A DNA stretch of 24,731 nucleotides from Candidatus Pacearchaeota archaeon (GCA_003693875.1 RFLO01000027.1:1-24731), one strand, 5' to 3'. Positions 6,218 through 14,365 are shown, counted from the stretch's first letter. The notes: generated by a model not told the origin, from the sequence alone. A program made the numbers and translations.

Positions 6218-7252
6218 TCAAATCAAATAATTATCAAGATTTCTGCCAATTTTCTCAAGTCTTCTTTTCAGTATCTCAAGGTCGGATTCATTCAAAACAC
6301 CCCCCGCAGCAGACCTGTGTCCTCCGCCCGAAGCTCCCTCTATACCGCTTAAAGCATCTTGGATAATCTTGGCAACATTCCATTTTCTTGACTGATTGCG
6401 AATACTAAGAGAAACCATATTTCCTTTCAAGGGAGTCGCAAGTATTACAATATTCTCAAAATACTCATTAGATATTTTAGCCGTAACTCCTCCCTTAACA
6501 TCGTGATTAGGCTTAAAGTAATAAAAATATATTCCAGATATCTCCTGCTTTTCTTTCCTAAACCCTTCAACAAATTTTTCCACTTCTTTTTCAATTTCAT
6601 CCGAATAACTGCGAATCTTCTCCAAATCCCCTGGCTCTTTTATCGTCTTTAGTAAGCCAAATGCTCTCCACGGTTCCTTGGAAAAATAGTTAATTGAGTT
6701 GGCTATTGGAATTGATACTTTTTCCATAAATTCTTCAAGAGACATGCCAAAAACTCCAAGAAGTTTTTTTATTATATCATCGTTTTCTTTATAAAGATGC
6801 GCAAAATCTCCAAGAATGCCTGCAAGAGCCATTAAGGGCCTTTTCAAGGTAAGCTCATACGCCAATCTGGAAGTTGGAAAGTAATATTTTGGATCTGGCC
6901 TATACTCATAAACATTATTGATTAGAAATGTTTCTGCATCTTGTGGGTGGTGGTCCACATAAAGAATCTTTTCACATTTACTGCTAAGGAACCTCAAAAG
7001 GCTTATGCACTGCGAAGGAGCAAGATCCAAGACAATTACAAGATTGGATTTCCTTATCTTCTTGTTATCAAAGTTCACTCCCCTCTTAAAAGCCATAGCG
7101 AACACATTGTCGGTCTTATCCAGGCAAAAATCAAAAAAACAAATAGCAGAGCAAAAGCCATCGGCATCAGAATCATGAATTATTGTTACTGTATCTTCGC
7201 TTTTTATCTCTTCCAAAATACTTTTCGCAAAATCAAAGTTTATTTTTGGCAT
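6218..7252 (-). CDS. DHH-DHHA1 family phosphoesterase
   Basis: 344 residues with the two-domain layout of the DHH superfamily, Mn-dependent phosphoesterases that include RecJ nucleases and oligoribonuclease/pAp or cyclic-dinucleotide phosphodiesterases. Catalytic motifs: HDSDADG (26-32), LDLAPS (75-80, motif II), VDHHPQD with Asp-His-His at 100-102, ILGDFAHL (motif IV), and the DHHA1 motif GASGGGHRSAAGG near the C-terminus. It is distinct from the larger RecJ-like protein at 17.7 kb. It is the last gene of the gatC-aroQ-gatA operon, overlapping gatA by 13 bases. RNA or nanoRNA hydrolysis is a reasonable guess only. A diguanylate cyclase-like protein is also encoded in this window, so cyclic-dinucleotide turnover cannot be excluded. 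Confidence 0.88.
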   Translation of the reverse strand: MPKINFDFAKSILEEIKSEDTVTIIHDSDADGFCSAICFFDFCLDKTDNVFAMAFKRGVNFDNKKIRKSNLVIVLDLAPSQCISLLRFLSSKCEKILYVDHHPQDAETFLINNVYEYRPDPKYYFPTSRLAYELTLKRPLMALAGILGDFAHLYKENDDIIKKLLGVFGMSLEEFMEKVSIPIANSINYFSKEPWRAFGLLKTIKEPGDLEKIRSYSDEIEKEVEKFVEGFRKEKQEISGIYFYYFKPNHDVKGGVTAKISNEYFENIVILATPLKGNMVSLSIRNQSRKWNVAKIIQDALSGIEGASGGGHRSAAGGVLNESDLEILKRRLEKIGRNLDNYLI

Positions 7253-8583
7253 TTTTCAACCAATTTGGCAAACTGAAAAATAAGGTTTTCATGAAATTTT
7301 GGAGCAAGAACCTGAAGCCCCACTTCAAAGCCATTAATTTTTTTCAATGGAACAGAAGCTGCCGGAATTTCGGCAATTGAGCTAGGGGTAGTTAGAATAT
7401 CATAATTATACATCTTTTCCACTGAAACTTTCTCCCCGATTTTGTGAGGAAAGCAGGGGACTGTAGGAAGAGCAACAACATCAACCTTATCGAATACTTC
7501 TTCAAACCTTTTTTTTATCAAAGATTTTGCTCCAAGAGCTGCTTCATAAAACCTACCCTCATGTTCTGCTAATGTAATCTCAGAGCCTCCCGTTATCCTC
7601 CTTATGATTTCCGGACCCGCAAACTCGTCTATTGCAACGCCAAATCTTCTTCCATCAAACTTCCTGGTCGCTGAAAAAAATTCTGCGTAAACGATGATAT
7701 AATAAGTTTGAAGAGATATGTCAATCGGCAAGTCTACTTTAACGATTTCTAACCCGTTATCTTTTGCTACTCTCAAAACAGCCCCCCTCGTTTCCTCCAT
7801 TATTCTTTCATCACAGAAACCTTCTACATTAGCCAACCCGACCCTTTTTATTGTTTTTTTACCGGGTTCTTTTTCCACCGTTGTGGTGTCAAAATTATCC
7901 TGCCCACGAATTACCTCAAAGATAAGCTCTGAATCTTCTGAATTTTTAGTTATCGGCCCGATGCAGTCAAGAGACATTGAAAGGTCAATCAATCCATACC
8001 TTGACACAGCTCCGTAGGTTGGCTTTAGTCCAAAAACACCGCAATGTGAGGATGGATTTCTAATTGAGCCTCCGGTATCTGAACCAATAGAAAAATCACA
8101 AAGGCCCGCAGATACTGCCGCAGCCGAACCTGAGGATGAGCCCCCTGTAATTAACTTAGGATTTTTCGGATTTTTAGTCGGTCCAAAAAATGAACTTTCC
8201 CCTGAAGTTCCGCAAGCAAACTCATCCATATTTACCATGCCCAGAAGCACAGCATCTTCTTCTATTAACCGATTCACAACGGTTGCATTATACGCCGAAA
8301 CATATCCCTGAAGCACTCTTGATGCACAATTCGTCTCCATTCCCCTAACCGCAATATTAGACTTAACTGCAAAACACAAGCCTGCAAGTTTCCCAACCCT
8401 CCCTTTTCCCTTTATCCGGCGGTCAATTTCTTTAGCCTGCTCTATCGCATCCTCATTTAATCTCAAAAAGATATTCAGCTCCTTTGATTCAGGAGTGCTT
8501 ATCTTTTTTGAAAAATTAAGAACATTTTCAACGCAGGAAATTTCTCCTTTTTTTATTTTCTCAACTTTCTTTCTTAACTCCAT
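7240..8583 (-). CDS. gatA: Asp/Glu-tRNA amidotransferase subunit A
   Basis: Amidase-family subunit of GatCAB, which releases ammonia from glutamine to amidate Asp-tRNA(Asn) and/or Glu-tRNA(Gln). The Ser-cisSer-Lys triad is complete: Lys74 in FAVKSN, Ser149 in ITGGSSSGSAAAV and Ser173 in SDTGGSIRNPS, with the same spacing as in known GatA proteins. The C-terminal TVPCFPHKIGE and the stretch TTPSSIAEIPAASVPL match the family, and 447 residues is near normal. It overlaps the chorismate mutase gene upstream by 10 bases and the DHH gene downstream by 13. GatB is not in the window. Confidence 0.95.
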   Translation of the reverse strand: MELRKKVEKIKKGEISCVENVLNFSKKISTPESKELNIFLRLNEDAIEQAKEIDRRIKGKGRVGKLAGLCFAVKSNIAVRGMETNCASRVLQGYVSAYNATVVNRLIEEDAVLLGMVNMDEFACGTSGESSFFGPTKNPKNPKLITGGSSSGSAAAVSAGLCDFSIGSDTGGSIRNPSSHCGVFGLKPTYGAVSRYGLIDLSMSLDCIGPITKNSEDSELIFEVIRGQDNFDTTTVEKEPGKKTIKRVGLANVEGFCDERIMEETRGAVLRVAKDNGLEIVKVDLPIDISLQTYYIIVYAEFFSATRKFDGRRFGVAIDEFAGPEIIRRITGGSEITLAEHEGRFYEAALGAKSLIKKRFEEVFDKVDVVALPTVPCFPHKIGEKVSVEKMYNYDILTTPSSIAEIPAASVPLKKINGFEVGLQVLAPKFHENLIFQFAKLVEKCQK

Positions 8584-8840
8584 CTTTGCGTTTTTTTCGA
8601 CTCGCTAAAAATCTCATTAAAGATTCCGCGAAGAAATATTGGGCGAAGGCTGCTTTTTTGAGCCAGCTCATCAAGATGTTCTCTCTCATATGCTGTGTCC
8701 TCTATGTCTTCTCCACTTTCCTTTTTTATCCTACCAAGTTTTCTTGCAAGGCTCATCCTCTTCTCAAGAAGGTTTACAACCTTCCTATCAATAGAATTTA
8801 TTTTCTTCCGAATCAGATTAAATCTTCTCATCTTTTCCAC
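8574..8840 (-). CDS. aroQ: Chorismate mutase, AroQ (CM type II) class
   Basis: 88 residues forming the three-helix AroQ fold that converts chorismate to prephenate on the route to Phe and Tyr. Family residues can be followed in order: RKKINSIDRKVVNLLEKRM (first helix, active-site Arg and the RM arginine), LGRIKKESG (catalytic Lys), then YEREHLDEL (conserved Glu) and IFNEIFSESKKTQ (Ser and Gln lining the pocket). It is therefore expected to be active. It is embedded between gatC-like and gatA with overlaps of 13 and 10 bases, and no other aromatic-pathway gene is in the window. A non-enzymatic role in the Gat complex cannot be ruled out. Confidence 0.85.
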   Translation of the reverse strand: MEKMRRFNLIRKKINSIDRKVVNLLEKRMSLARKLGRIKKESGEDIEDTAYEREHLDELAQKSSLRPIFLRGIFNEIFSESKKTQRWS

Positions 8841-9082
8841 TTCCCTCTTTCAGCAACAATAAGCTCGTCCTCTACAAACGGGGCATTGGCAAAAAAAATC
8901 TCCCTAAATTCCTCCGGAGTCTGCCAGCCATCCCCTTTTTCCCTTGGCAATTGCGCCTCTTTTTTCTCTACCTTAAGTTTGATACGATTTATCTTGGAAG
9001 AAAAATTCTCAAGAAGATTTCGGGCTTCTTTTCTGATTTTTTCTTTTTCTTCTTCGTTTACCTCGTGCCATAATGCATCCAT
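8828..9082 (-). CDS. gatC: GatC-like amidotransferase subunit (archaeal type)
   Basis: 84 residues resembling the short archaeal GatC-related proteins: a long helix rich in Lys/Glu with EARNLLENFSSKINRIK (about 19-35), then the recognisable EKGDGWQTPEEFREIFFANAP and the ending ERGKWKR. GatC wraps around the GatA-GatB interface and stabilises the complex. The gene starts an overlapping operon with aroQ, gatA and a DHH gene, which supports the call. Similarity to bacterial GatC is low, so the assignment rests on the archaeal-type C-terminal motif and on context. Confidence 0.75.
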   Translation of the reverse strand: MDALWHEVNEEEKEKIRKEARNLLENFSSKINRIKLKVEKKEAQLPREKGDGWQTPEEFREIFFANAPFVEDELIVAERGKWKR

Positions 9083-9100
9083 TGAACACCAAGACTTCGC

Positions 9101-9111
9101 AACTTTTTAAG
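9101..9111 (-). promoter_or_regulatory. TATA box of the gatC-aroQ-gatA-DHH operon
   Basis: Minus-strand CTTAAAAAGTT centred 24 bases before ATG 9082. It is the only clear promoter for the four overlapping genes that follow. Confidence 0.6.
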
Positions 9112-9184
9112 TTTTAGTATAGGGCCCATTAAACCAACCGCAAGTTTTGAACAAAATCCTTAAGCTGCTAACTCAAACCAAAAC

Positions 9185-9193
9185 CTTATAAAT
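9185..9193 (+). promoter_or_regulatory. TATA box of ferredoxin gene
   Basis: CTTATAAAT centred about 25 bases before ATG 9214, giving a leaderless transcript. Confidence 0.6.
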
Positions 9194-9213
9194 CCCTATG
9201 CTTACAAGGTATC

Positions 9214-9477
9214 ATGGCTTCAATTAGTTTGGGTGGAAAAAAGGTAGAAGTAAAGGATGGTTCTTCAATAATTTCTGCCTGCGAGGAGCTTGGAATTCCG
9301 TTTTCATGCAAGGACGGTGTATGTGGAACCTGCCTTATCAAAGTTATTAAAGGAGAGGACAACTTAAGCGAACCAAATGACAAGGAAGAAGCCTTTGGAC
9401 TGTCTGGAAAAAAAGAGCGCCTTGCCTGCCAGTGCAAGATAAAAAAAGGCGAAGTGGAAATAGAGTCCGGTTACTGA
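9214..9477 (+). CDS. 2Fe-2S ferredoxin
   Basis: 87-residue plant-type ferredoxin. The cluster ligands are Cys32, Cys37 and Cys40 in FSCKDGVCGTCLIK (CX4CX2C) and Cys72 in RLACQC, the usual set of four. Its partner enzyme is not evident: neighbours are convergent dphB and the divergent gatC operon. It could serve one of the oxidoreductases encoded in the window, but 2-oxoacid:ferredoxin oxidoreductases normally use 4Fe-4S ferredoxins. The last seven bases overlap the dphB stop. Confidence 0.93.
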   Translation: MASISLGGKKVEVKDGSSIISACEELGIPFSCKDGVCGTCLIKVIKGEDNLSEPNDKEEAFGLSGKKERLACQCKIKKGEVEIESGY

Positions 9478-10196
9478 ACCTTAAATTCTTCTAACGCCCT
9501 TTTCTCAAAGTCATTTAGATTCGCTGGGATAACAATGCAATAAGGCTCTTCTACCCTAACATTTTTGAGCCCTTCAAACTCCCCATAAAAAACCCTTTCC
9601 TTTGGCGTCCCGGCACAAAAAATCAAAACCGCTTCCCGTATTTTAAAGCCCTTCTTTTCAAAAGCCTGCTCAATTTGCTCAACTGCCCGTTCAAATTCAA
9701 GCCCAATATCAAACAGGACAAGGCTGTGCGCCTGCACCTTCTGATTATCCAAGATATAATCAACAAAAGAAGTCGGGCAATTGGTATGCTTGCGCCAGTC
9801 TGGAACAGAGGTCACCTTGCCAAACTTGTAAAGCGAAAGTCCGGCTAAAGACACCGCATCCAAAACTGAAGCATTGTGAAAAACCCTTCTTTTCACGCCC
9901 GCCTCATTACAGGAAACCAAAAGCTGATAATGCGTCGTTGCAAAAAGCGGGTCGCCATAAACCATCAAAGCAACATCTTTTTCCCTCGCTTCCAAAACTA
10001 TTGACTCATCTTCTATCTGCTCACGACCTCTAAGCTCAAAATCAAGTCCAAGACTCCTTCGAAGCTCATCTAAAGAATAAGGAAACTTAACAGTATAGCC
10101 ATCAAGATAAACCTTCTCACATTTTTTAAGCGCATTCAAAGCCCCATTGCTAACCGAATCAAGCCAAAGCCCAAGTCCAACAAGATAAAACGCCAT
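9471..10196 (-). CDS. dphB: Diphthine synthase
   Basis: SAM-dependent methyltransferase that methylates the modified histidine of elongation factor 2 in diphthamide synthesis. The protein has 241 residues, starts MAFYLVGLGLWLDSVS as in archaeal DphB, and contains VALMVYGDPLFATTH (SAM site), HNASVLDAVSLAGLSLYKFG and a C-terminal CIVIPANLNDFEKRALEEF, all diagnostic. Diphthamide is patchy in small-genome archaea, so its presence implies that Dph2 and EF2 with the target histidine occur elsewhere. It overlaps the convergent ferredoxin gene by seven bases. Confidence 0.95.
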   Translation of the reverse strand: MAFYLVGLGLWLDSVSNGALNALKKCEKVYLDGYTVKFPYSLDELRRSLGLDFELRGREQIEDESIVLEAREKDVALMVYGDPLFATTHYQLLVSCNEAGVKRRVFHNASVLDAVSLAGLSLYKFGKVTSVPDWRKHTNCPTSFVDYILDNQKVQAHSLVLFDIGLEFERAVEQIEQAFEKKGFKIREAVLIFCAGTPKERVFYGEFEGLKNVRVEEPYCIVIPANLNDFEKRALEEFKVQ

Positions 10197-10214
10197 TCTC
10201 TAAGCCATTAAAAA

Positions 10215-10228
10215 AAGCTTTTAAGCTT
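10215..10228 (-). promoter_or_regulatory. TATA box of dphB
   Basis: Minus-strand AAGCTTAAAAGCTT, a perfect palindrome, centred 25 bases before ATG 10196. The rest of 10229-10337 contains no gene or RNA that I can recognise. Confidence 0.55.
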
Positions 10229-10337
10229 TTGCCTGCAAGTAAAAATCAAAACTACAAGACCACACCCATAAGGCGTACTCCTAAAACCCTGTAAAAACCC
10301 TTCTACTGCACTTAAAAACATATCCCTGACCCAAAGA

Positions 10338-10568
10338 CTAATCAATTTGCCTGCTGCCTGCCCAGGACATAATCATAACAAGAATAAATAAGAGTACAAA
10401 AAAAATACGATAAGATTTAAACGCAAAATACAATGTCAACAAAAAAAGTACAGGAATCATAAGCGGAAAATAAGGCCAATTAAGAAAAATTTCTTCCTCC
10501 TGCTTTGTTAATTTGCGCAAAAAAACTCCGAGAGGAATTGCTAATAAAACCAATATGTATTCAATCAT
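10338..10568 (-). CDS. Small hypothetical membrane protein
   Basis: 76 residues from ATG 10568, with three hydrophobic segments at about 3-17, 34-50 and 54-70 and a charged loop RKLTKQEEEIF between the first two. I do not recognise it. The frame also starts at ATG 10586, but a minus-strand TATA-like GGTTAAAAAGG at about 10587-10597 lies 19-29 bases before 10568 and would leave no room for the upstream start, so the shorter form is preferred. It is divergent from tatD with interleaved core promoters. Confidence 0.6.
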   Translation of the reverse strand: MIEYILVLLAIPLGVFLRKLTKQEEEIFLNWPYFPLMIPVLFLLTLYFAFKSYRIFFVLLFILVMIMSWAGSRQID

Positions 10569-10598
10569 AAACCTTTTAATGGACATTCCTTTTTAACC
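10569..10598. promoter_or_regulatory. Interleaved divergent promoters, small membrane protein / tatD
   Basis: Plus-strand CCTTTTAATGG (about 10571-10581) lies 21-31 bases before the tatD ATG at 10602; the minus-strand TATA GGTTAAAAAGG at about 10587-10597 serves the membrane protein. Each box lies inside the other gene's start region. Confidence 0.45.
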
Positions 10599-10601
10599 CT
10601 T

Positions 10602-11402
10602 ATGAAAAACCTAATTGATGTGCACTGCCACCTTGACCATGAAAGATTCAAGGAAGATTTAGATGAAGTGATAAAAAGAGCAGAAAGAAACGGGGTTGGA
10701 CTTATAATCGCTGCAGGGATAAACCCTTCAACAAACCGCAAGATTCTTGAGATTTCAAAAAAATATCCAATAGTCAAGCCAAGCTTCGGAATCTACCCAA
10801 CTGATGCAATAGCCGAAAAACTAAACAACCTGAAAAAAGACGAACTATTACACGAAGCAGAGGTGTTTAGTCTTGAAAAAGAGCTTGAGTGGATAGAAAA
10901 AAATTATTCAGAGTGTATTGCAATAGGAGAAGTCGGACTTGACTACAAGGTTCTTCCGGATACCGAAAGCCTCCAAAAAGAAGCATTTCAAAAAATAATC
11001 CTTCTTGCAAAAAAAATCAAAAAACCTCTTATAATCCACTCCCGAAAAGCAGAAGCTGACGCCATAAAGCTTCTTGAAAAAAACCAATTCACAAGAGTTA
11101 ATATGCACTGCTTCTCAGCAAAAAAGTCCCTTATAAAAAAATGTGTAGAAAATGGCTACTTCCTCTCTGTTCCACCAGTAATCACCCGCCTTGAACACTT
11201 TAAAATGCTTGTAAAAATTGTTCCGCTAACACAACTTCTAACAGAAACTGACTCGCCATTCCTTTCACCAGTAGCAGGCGAAAGAAACGAACCTGCCAAC
11301 ATAAAATACTCAATAGAAGAAATCGCCAAAATAAAGGAAAAAACAAAAGAAGAAGTCGCGTCCCGAATCTTTAATAACGCAAGGAGGTTGTTTAAAATAT
11401 GA
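10602..11402 (+). CDS. tatD: TatD-family metal-dependent hydrolase (DNase)
   Basis: 266-residue TIM-barrel hydrolase of the TatD group, metal-dependent 3'-5' exonucleases or deoxyribonucleases. All metal-site motifs are present: IDVHCHLD (His8, His10), AIGEVGLDYK (Glu110), LIIHSRKA (His146), VNMHCFSA (His169) and LTETDSPFLSP (Asp217). The C-terminal NNARRLF is also family-typical. Its stop overlaps the start codon of the GGDEF gene in an ATGA arrangement, so the two products are probably made together. Confidence 0.92.
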   Translation: MKNLIDVHCHLDHERFKEDLDEVIKRAERNGVGLIIAAGINPSTNRKILEISKKYPIVKPSFGIYPTDAIAEKLNNLKKDELLHEAEVFSLEKELEWIEKNYSECIAIGEVGLDYKVLPDTESLQKEAFQKIILLAKKIKKPLIIHSRKAEADAIKLLEKNQFTRVNMHCFSAKKSLIKKCVENGYFLSVPPVITRLEHFKMLVKIVPLTQLLTETDSPFLSPVAGERNEPANIKYSIEEIAKIKEKTKEEVASRIFNNARRLFKI

Positions 11403-11962
11403 AATTCCTTGACCCGGACTTCAAATCAAGAGTTTCTCAAATTTTAAAAGATTTAAAAGACTCCCTTTATGCTCTTTACGAAGCCGCAACAAGAGACGAA
11501 AAAACAAAAACATACAATATGAAATTCTTTAGCAACATTTTTGAAATGGAGCTCGAAAAAGCAAAGAGGGGCAAACAAAAACTTTCCCTTCTCATACTGG
11601 ACATAGATTTCTTCAAAAAACTAAATGACAAATATGGCCACTTAATCGGGGACAGCGTCCTAATCGAGCTTGCAAAAACCCTCCAATCAAACCTTAGAAA
11701 ATATGACATACTTGCAAGGTTTGGGGGGGAGGAATTCGTAATTCTGCTTCCAGAAACCAGCGGCAAAAGGGCTGTAAAAGTAGCAGAAAGATTAAGAAAA
11801 AGCCTTCACAAAAACCCCACCCTCAAAAAATTTAACATAACAATCTCTATTGGCGCAACCGAATACAAGCAAAAAGACAGCCAAAAAAGGATGTTTTCAA
11901 GAGCTGACAAGGCGCTATATTCTTCAAAAAAGAACGGAAGAAATCAAACTACTTTAGCTTAA
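11399..11962 (+). CDS. Stand-alone GGDEF-domain protein, probable diguanylate cyclase
   Basis: 187 residues: a short N-terminal helical part (1-30) and one GGDEF domain. Seen directly: RDEKTKTYNMKFF (domain entry, the family's D.LT.l.NR), the metal-site strand LLILDIDFFKKLND (Asp68), DKYGHLIGD, the active site GGEEF at 109-113, and RKYD at 100-103, exactly five residues before it, matching the RxxD inhibitory site. Active cyclases make c-di-GMP from two GTP. No sensor, receiver or EAL/HD-GYP domain is attached. A strong ribosome site AAGGAGG lies upstream and the ATG overlaps the tatD stop. GGDEF proteins are uncommon in archaea, so both activity and output are open. Confidence 0.9.
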   Translation: MKFLDPDFKSRVSQILKDLKDSLYALYEAATRDEKTKTYNMKFFSNIFEMELEKAKRGKQKLSLLILDIDFFKKLNDKYGHLIGDSVLIELAKTLQSNLRKYDILARFGGEEFVILLPETSGKRAVKVAERLRKSLHKNPTLKKFNITISIGATEYKQKDSQKRMFSRADKALYSSKKNGRNQTTLA

Positions 11963-12803
11963 ACGACCTTGGTTTTCTTCTCCAATCTCTTTTAAGTTTC
12001 ATGAGTTCTCTTAATTGTGGCCATTTTTCTTCAAGCGTCGGTTTCCTTTCCTTGTAAATTACTCCAATTGGAATCTTACCTGTCTTAGAAGAGTAGTCAT
12101 ACTCTGCTGCAAGTTTCTTCGCTCTTTCAAAAGAAAAATTGTCCCTAATTTTGTACATACGGGGGTCTTTATGATTTGCTTCAAGATTAAAAACTACGCA
12201 GTCTTGAATAACTTCAACAAAAGAAAAACCCTTGTGTAAAATTGCTTTCCTAAAAATCTCAACCATATGATTCATATCACGTGCATTAGTTCGCGCAACA
12301 AAACTCGCATTCATAGACAAGGCAAACATCAATGGATTCACAGGCTCGTCAAAAGTGCCAAGAGGCTCTGATTTTGAAACATATCCTTTCTGTGTAGTTG
12401 GCGTCGGTTGTCCGGTAGTAAGGGAAAAAGACTGGTTATCGTGAACAATGAGGGTTGTATCTGGATTATACTTAAAAGCATGAGCAAGATGGGAAATTCC
12501 CTCGCTGTAAGCTGCACCATCGCCCATAAAACTTAAAACACGCAGGTTTGGATTTCCAATCTTTAATCCAATAGCAAGGGGAACTGCCCTCCCATGGAGC
12601 CCATAAATTCCAGATAAATTAAGATAATCAAAAATTTTTGCGTGGCATCCAACATCTGCTGTTATTGCGAAATCTTCTCTTTTATACTTGCCGCTATTCA
12701 CAAGCTCGGTAATAGTTCTTTTGACAGACTCCAAAATCATATGATTTGGACAACCGGGACACCAGGTAACTTCGCTTTTCGTTGAAAGCTTTTCCTTCTT
12801 CAT
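11949..12803 (-). CDS. 2-oxoacid:ferredoxin oxidoreductase, beta subunit
   Basis: Thiamine-diphosphate subunit of a two-subunit oxidoreductase that decarboxylates 2-oxoacids to acyl-CoA while reducing ferredoxin. The 4Fe-4S ligands are complete: Cys15 and Cys18 in TWCPGCPN, Cys53 in DVGCHA and Cys202 in VIQDCVVF. The ThDP/Mg motif runs from GDG (94-96) through SEGISHLAHAFKYNPD to LIVHDN. At 284 residues it matches the Sulfolobus-type beta subunit. Whether pyruvate, 2-oxoglutarate or a branched-chain acid is used cannot be told. It follows the alpha-gamma gene with a 4-base overlap and meets the GGDEF gene convergently with a 14-base overlap. Confidence 0.93.
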   Translation of the reverse strand: MKKEKLSTKSEVTWCPGCPNHMILESVKRTITELVNSGKYKREDFAITADVGCHAKIFDYLNLSGIYGLHGRAVPLAIGLKIGNPNLRVLSFMGDGAAYSEGISHLAHAFKYNPDTTLIVHDNQSFSLTTGQPTPTTQKGYVSKSEPLGTFDEPVNPLMFALSMNASFVARTNARDMNHMVEIFRKAILHKGFSFVEVIQDCVVFNLEANHKDPRMYKIRDNFSFERAKKLAAEYDYSSKTGKIPIGVIYKERKPTLEEKWPQLRELMKLKRDWRRKPRSFKLK

Positions 12804-14332
12804 TTTATTGCCTTTCTAACCTCCTTTTCAAGCTCATCCACATTAAACGGCCTTCCGTCATATTTCAGAATTTTTCTATGGGGCTTAATGCCAGTTTTTT
12901 CTCTTAAAAGACGCCCAAGCTGTCCCGTAGCATTGTTTTCCACAAGAACTATGCGTTCAGCTTTCTCCATAAAACGCTTTATTTTATCAGAGAGGGGCTT
13001 AAGATAAATTACCTGCAAAAAACATACATCAACCCCCCTTTTAAGAACATCCAGAATAGCTCCTGTTGGCGAACCCCATCCAATAATCAGGTTCCTTGAG
13101 CGAGTATTGCCATAAACCTTGAACATCTCAAACTTCCTTGAAACAAATTTTTTCAAAAGTTCATATTTTTTAAGGCGTCTATCAACATTCCTTTTTACAA
13201 GGCTTGCATCCTCTGTAGACTCTGCATTGTTACTGCACTCATAAGAAGAAGCGCGAACAATCTTTCTCCCCGGAACATCGCGGGAAACAGAGAATCTCAT
13301 TGTCTTAAACTTCCGAACAGGCACAGCATACTCGGACTCGGCAATATGTTTATCTGATAAAAGAATGGAAAGAACACGAAATTTCTCTGCTAAAAAAAGA
13401 GCCTCTGAAACCTTTTCTATTACCTCCTCAGCCGTCCCCGGAGCAATGACAACTCGTGGAAACTCTCCATGGCCTGCTCTAAGGGCAATGTCTAAATCTG
13501 CTTGTGCTGTATATGTTGGAACTCCCGTGCCTGGGCCCGGCCTCGACGCAAGATAAACGGTTAAGGGAATTTCAGTTATGCCCTGAAGAGAAAGCGTCTC
13601 ACTCATAAGGTCAAAACCGCCGCCGCTTGTCCCAATCATCACTCTTGCCCCTGCAAAAGAAGCCCCAAGAGCCATGTTAGCAACAGATATCTCATTTTCT
13701 GCCTGAAAAACGAGCATCCCGTCCTCAAGCTGATTTTTTGCCATCTCGTGAAGTGCATTTGTCGAAGGGGTCATAGGGTAGGCAATATAAACATCAAGTC
13801 CGGAGTTTTTTGCCCCAATAGCAACAGCTGCACTTCCTGAAAGAGAAAAAATCTTCCTTGACTTTTGCGGCTCAAGCCCAAAAGAAACTTTCTCGGAATC
13901 AAAACCCTTTCTTGCAGATTCTATCATCAAAGAATCATTTCCAAACCTCTTCTTTATCTCGTCTTCCAGCAACTCAACAGGCATCCCAAGAGTTTTTAGA
14001 AGGGCGCCTGCCAGTGCAAAATTCAGGTTTCGCCCAGCATCCTTAAATTGCGAAAAAGAAATAATCTTGCCATTTCGCTTAAGTTGTTTCTTATGGGTCT
14101 TAACAGTCCTATCATCAAGAGCAACCATCACATCTATTGTAGATTCATTGCTGTAAATTGGCTCCTTTGAAACTGACAAAACATTAAAATTATGCCCTCC
14201 GCGTATAAGGGACTGATAATCTCGGTAATTGAATGTGTAATAACCCCATGAAGCCAAAACCCTCGAAAGCATTCCAGATATCAAGTTAATTCCCTGTCCT
14301 GCCCTTCCTCCAACAAGAATATTTATCACCAT
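12800..14332 (-). CDS. 2-oxoacid:ferredoxin oxidoreductase, fused gamma-alpha subunit
   Basis: 510 residues combining two domains in one chain. Residues 1 to about 155 are the gamma domain, with VGGRAGQGI near the N-terminus and DYQSLIRGGHNF; from about 160 on is the alpha (pyrimidine-binding) domain, with the YPMTPST motif (usual YPITPSS), VFQAENEISVANMALGASFAGARVM, TSGGGFDLMSE and SRPGPGTGVPT. The C-terminal NLIIGWGSPTGAILDVL and VENNATGQLGRLLRE complete domain II. This fusion is the usual form in archaea with the two-subunit enzyme. The beta gene overlaps by four bases. Confidence 0.93.
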   Translation of the reverse strand: MVINILVGGRAGQGINLISGMLSRVLASWGYYTFNYRDYQSLIRGGHNFNVLSVSKEPIYSNESTIDVMVALDDRTVKTHKKQLKRNGKIISFSQFKDAGRNLNFALAGALLKTLGMPVELLEDEIKKRFGNDSLMIESARKGFDSEKVSFGLEPQKSRKIFSLSGSAAVAIGAKNSGLDVYIAYPMTPSTNALHEMAKNQLEDGMLVFQAENEISVANMALGASFAGARVMIGTSGGGFDLMSETLSLQGITEIPLTVYLASRPGPGTGVPTYTAQADLDIALRAGHGEFPRVVIAPGTAEEVIEKVSEALFLAEKFRVLSILLSDKHIAESEYAVPVRKFKTMRFSVSRDVPGRKIVRASSYECSNNAESTEDASLVKRNVDRRLKKYELLKKFVSRKFEMFKVYGNTRSRNLIIGWGSPTGAILDVLKRGVDVCFLQVIYLKPLSDKIKRFMEKAERIVLVENNATGQLGRLLREKTGIKPHRKILKYDGRPFNVDELEKEVRKAIK

Positions 14333-14352
14333 CTCTTAAAAACAAGAAAGAC

Positions 14353-14365
14353 CCTTATTTAAAAC
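14353..14365 (-). promoter_or_regulatory. TATA box of the 2-oxoacid oxidoreductase operon
   Basis: Minus-strand GTTTTAAATAAGG centred about 27 bases before ATG 14332. Confidence 0.6.

Noticed and set aside
8586..9110. 174-codon plus-strand frame over aroQ and gatC
   Set aside because: Phe/Ser-rich antisense shadow of two overlapping genes with clear family motifs.
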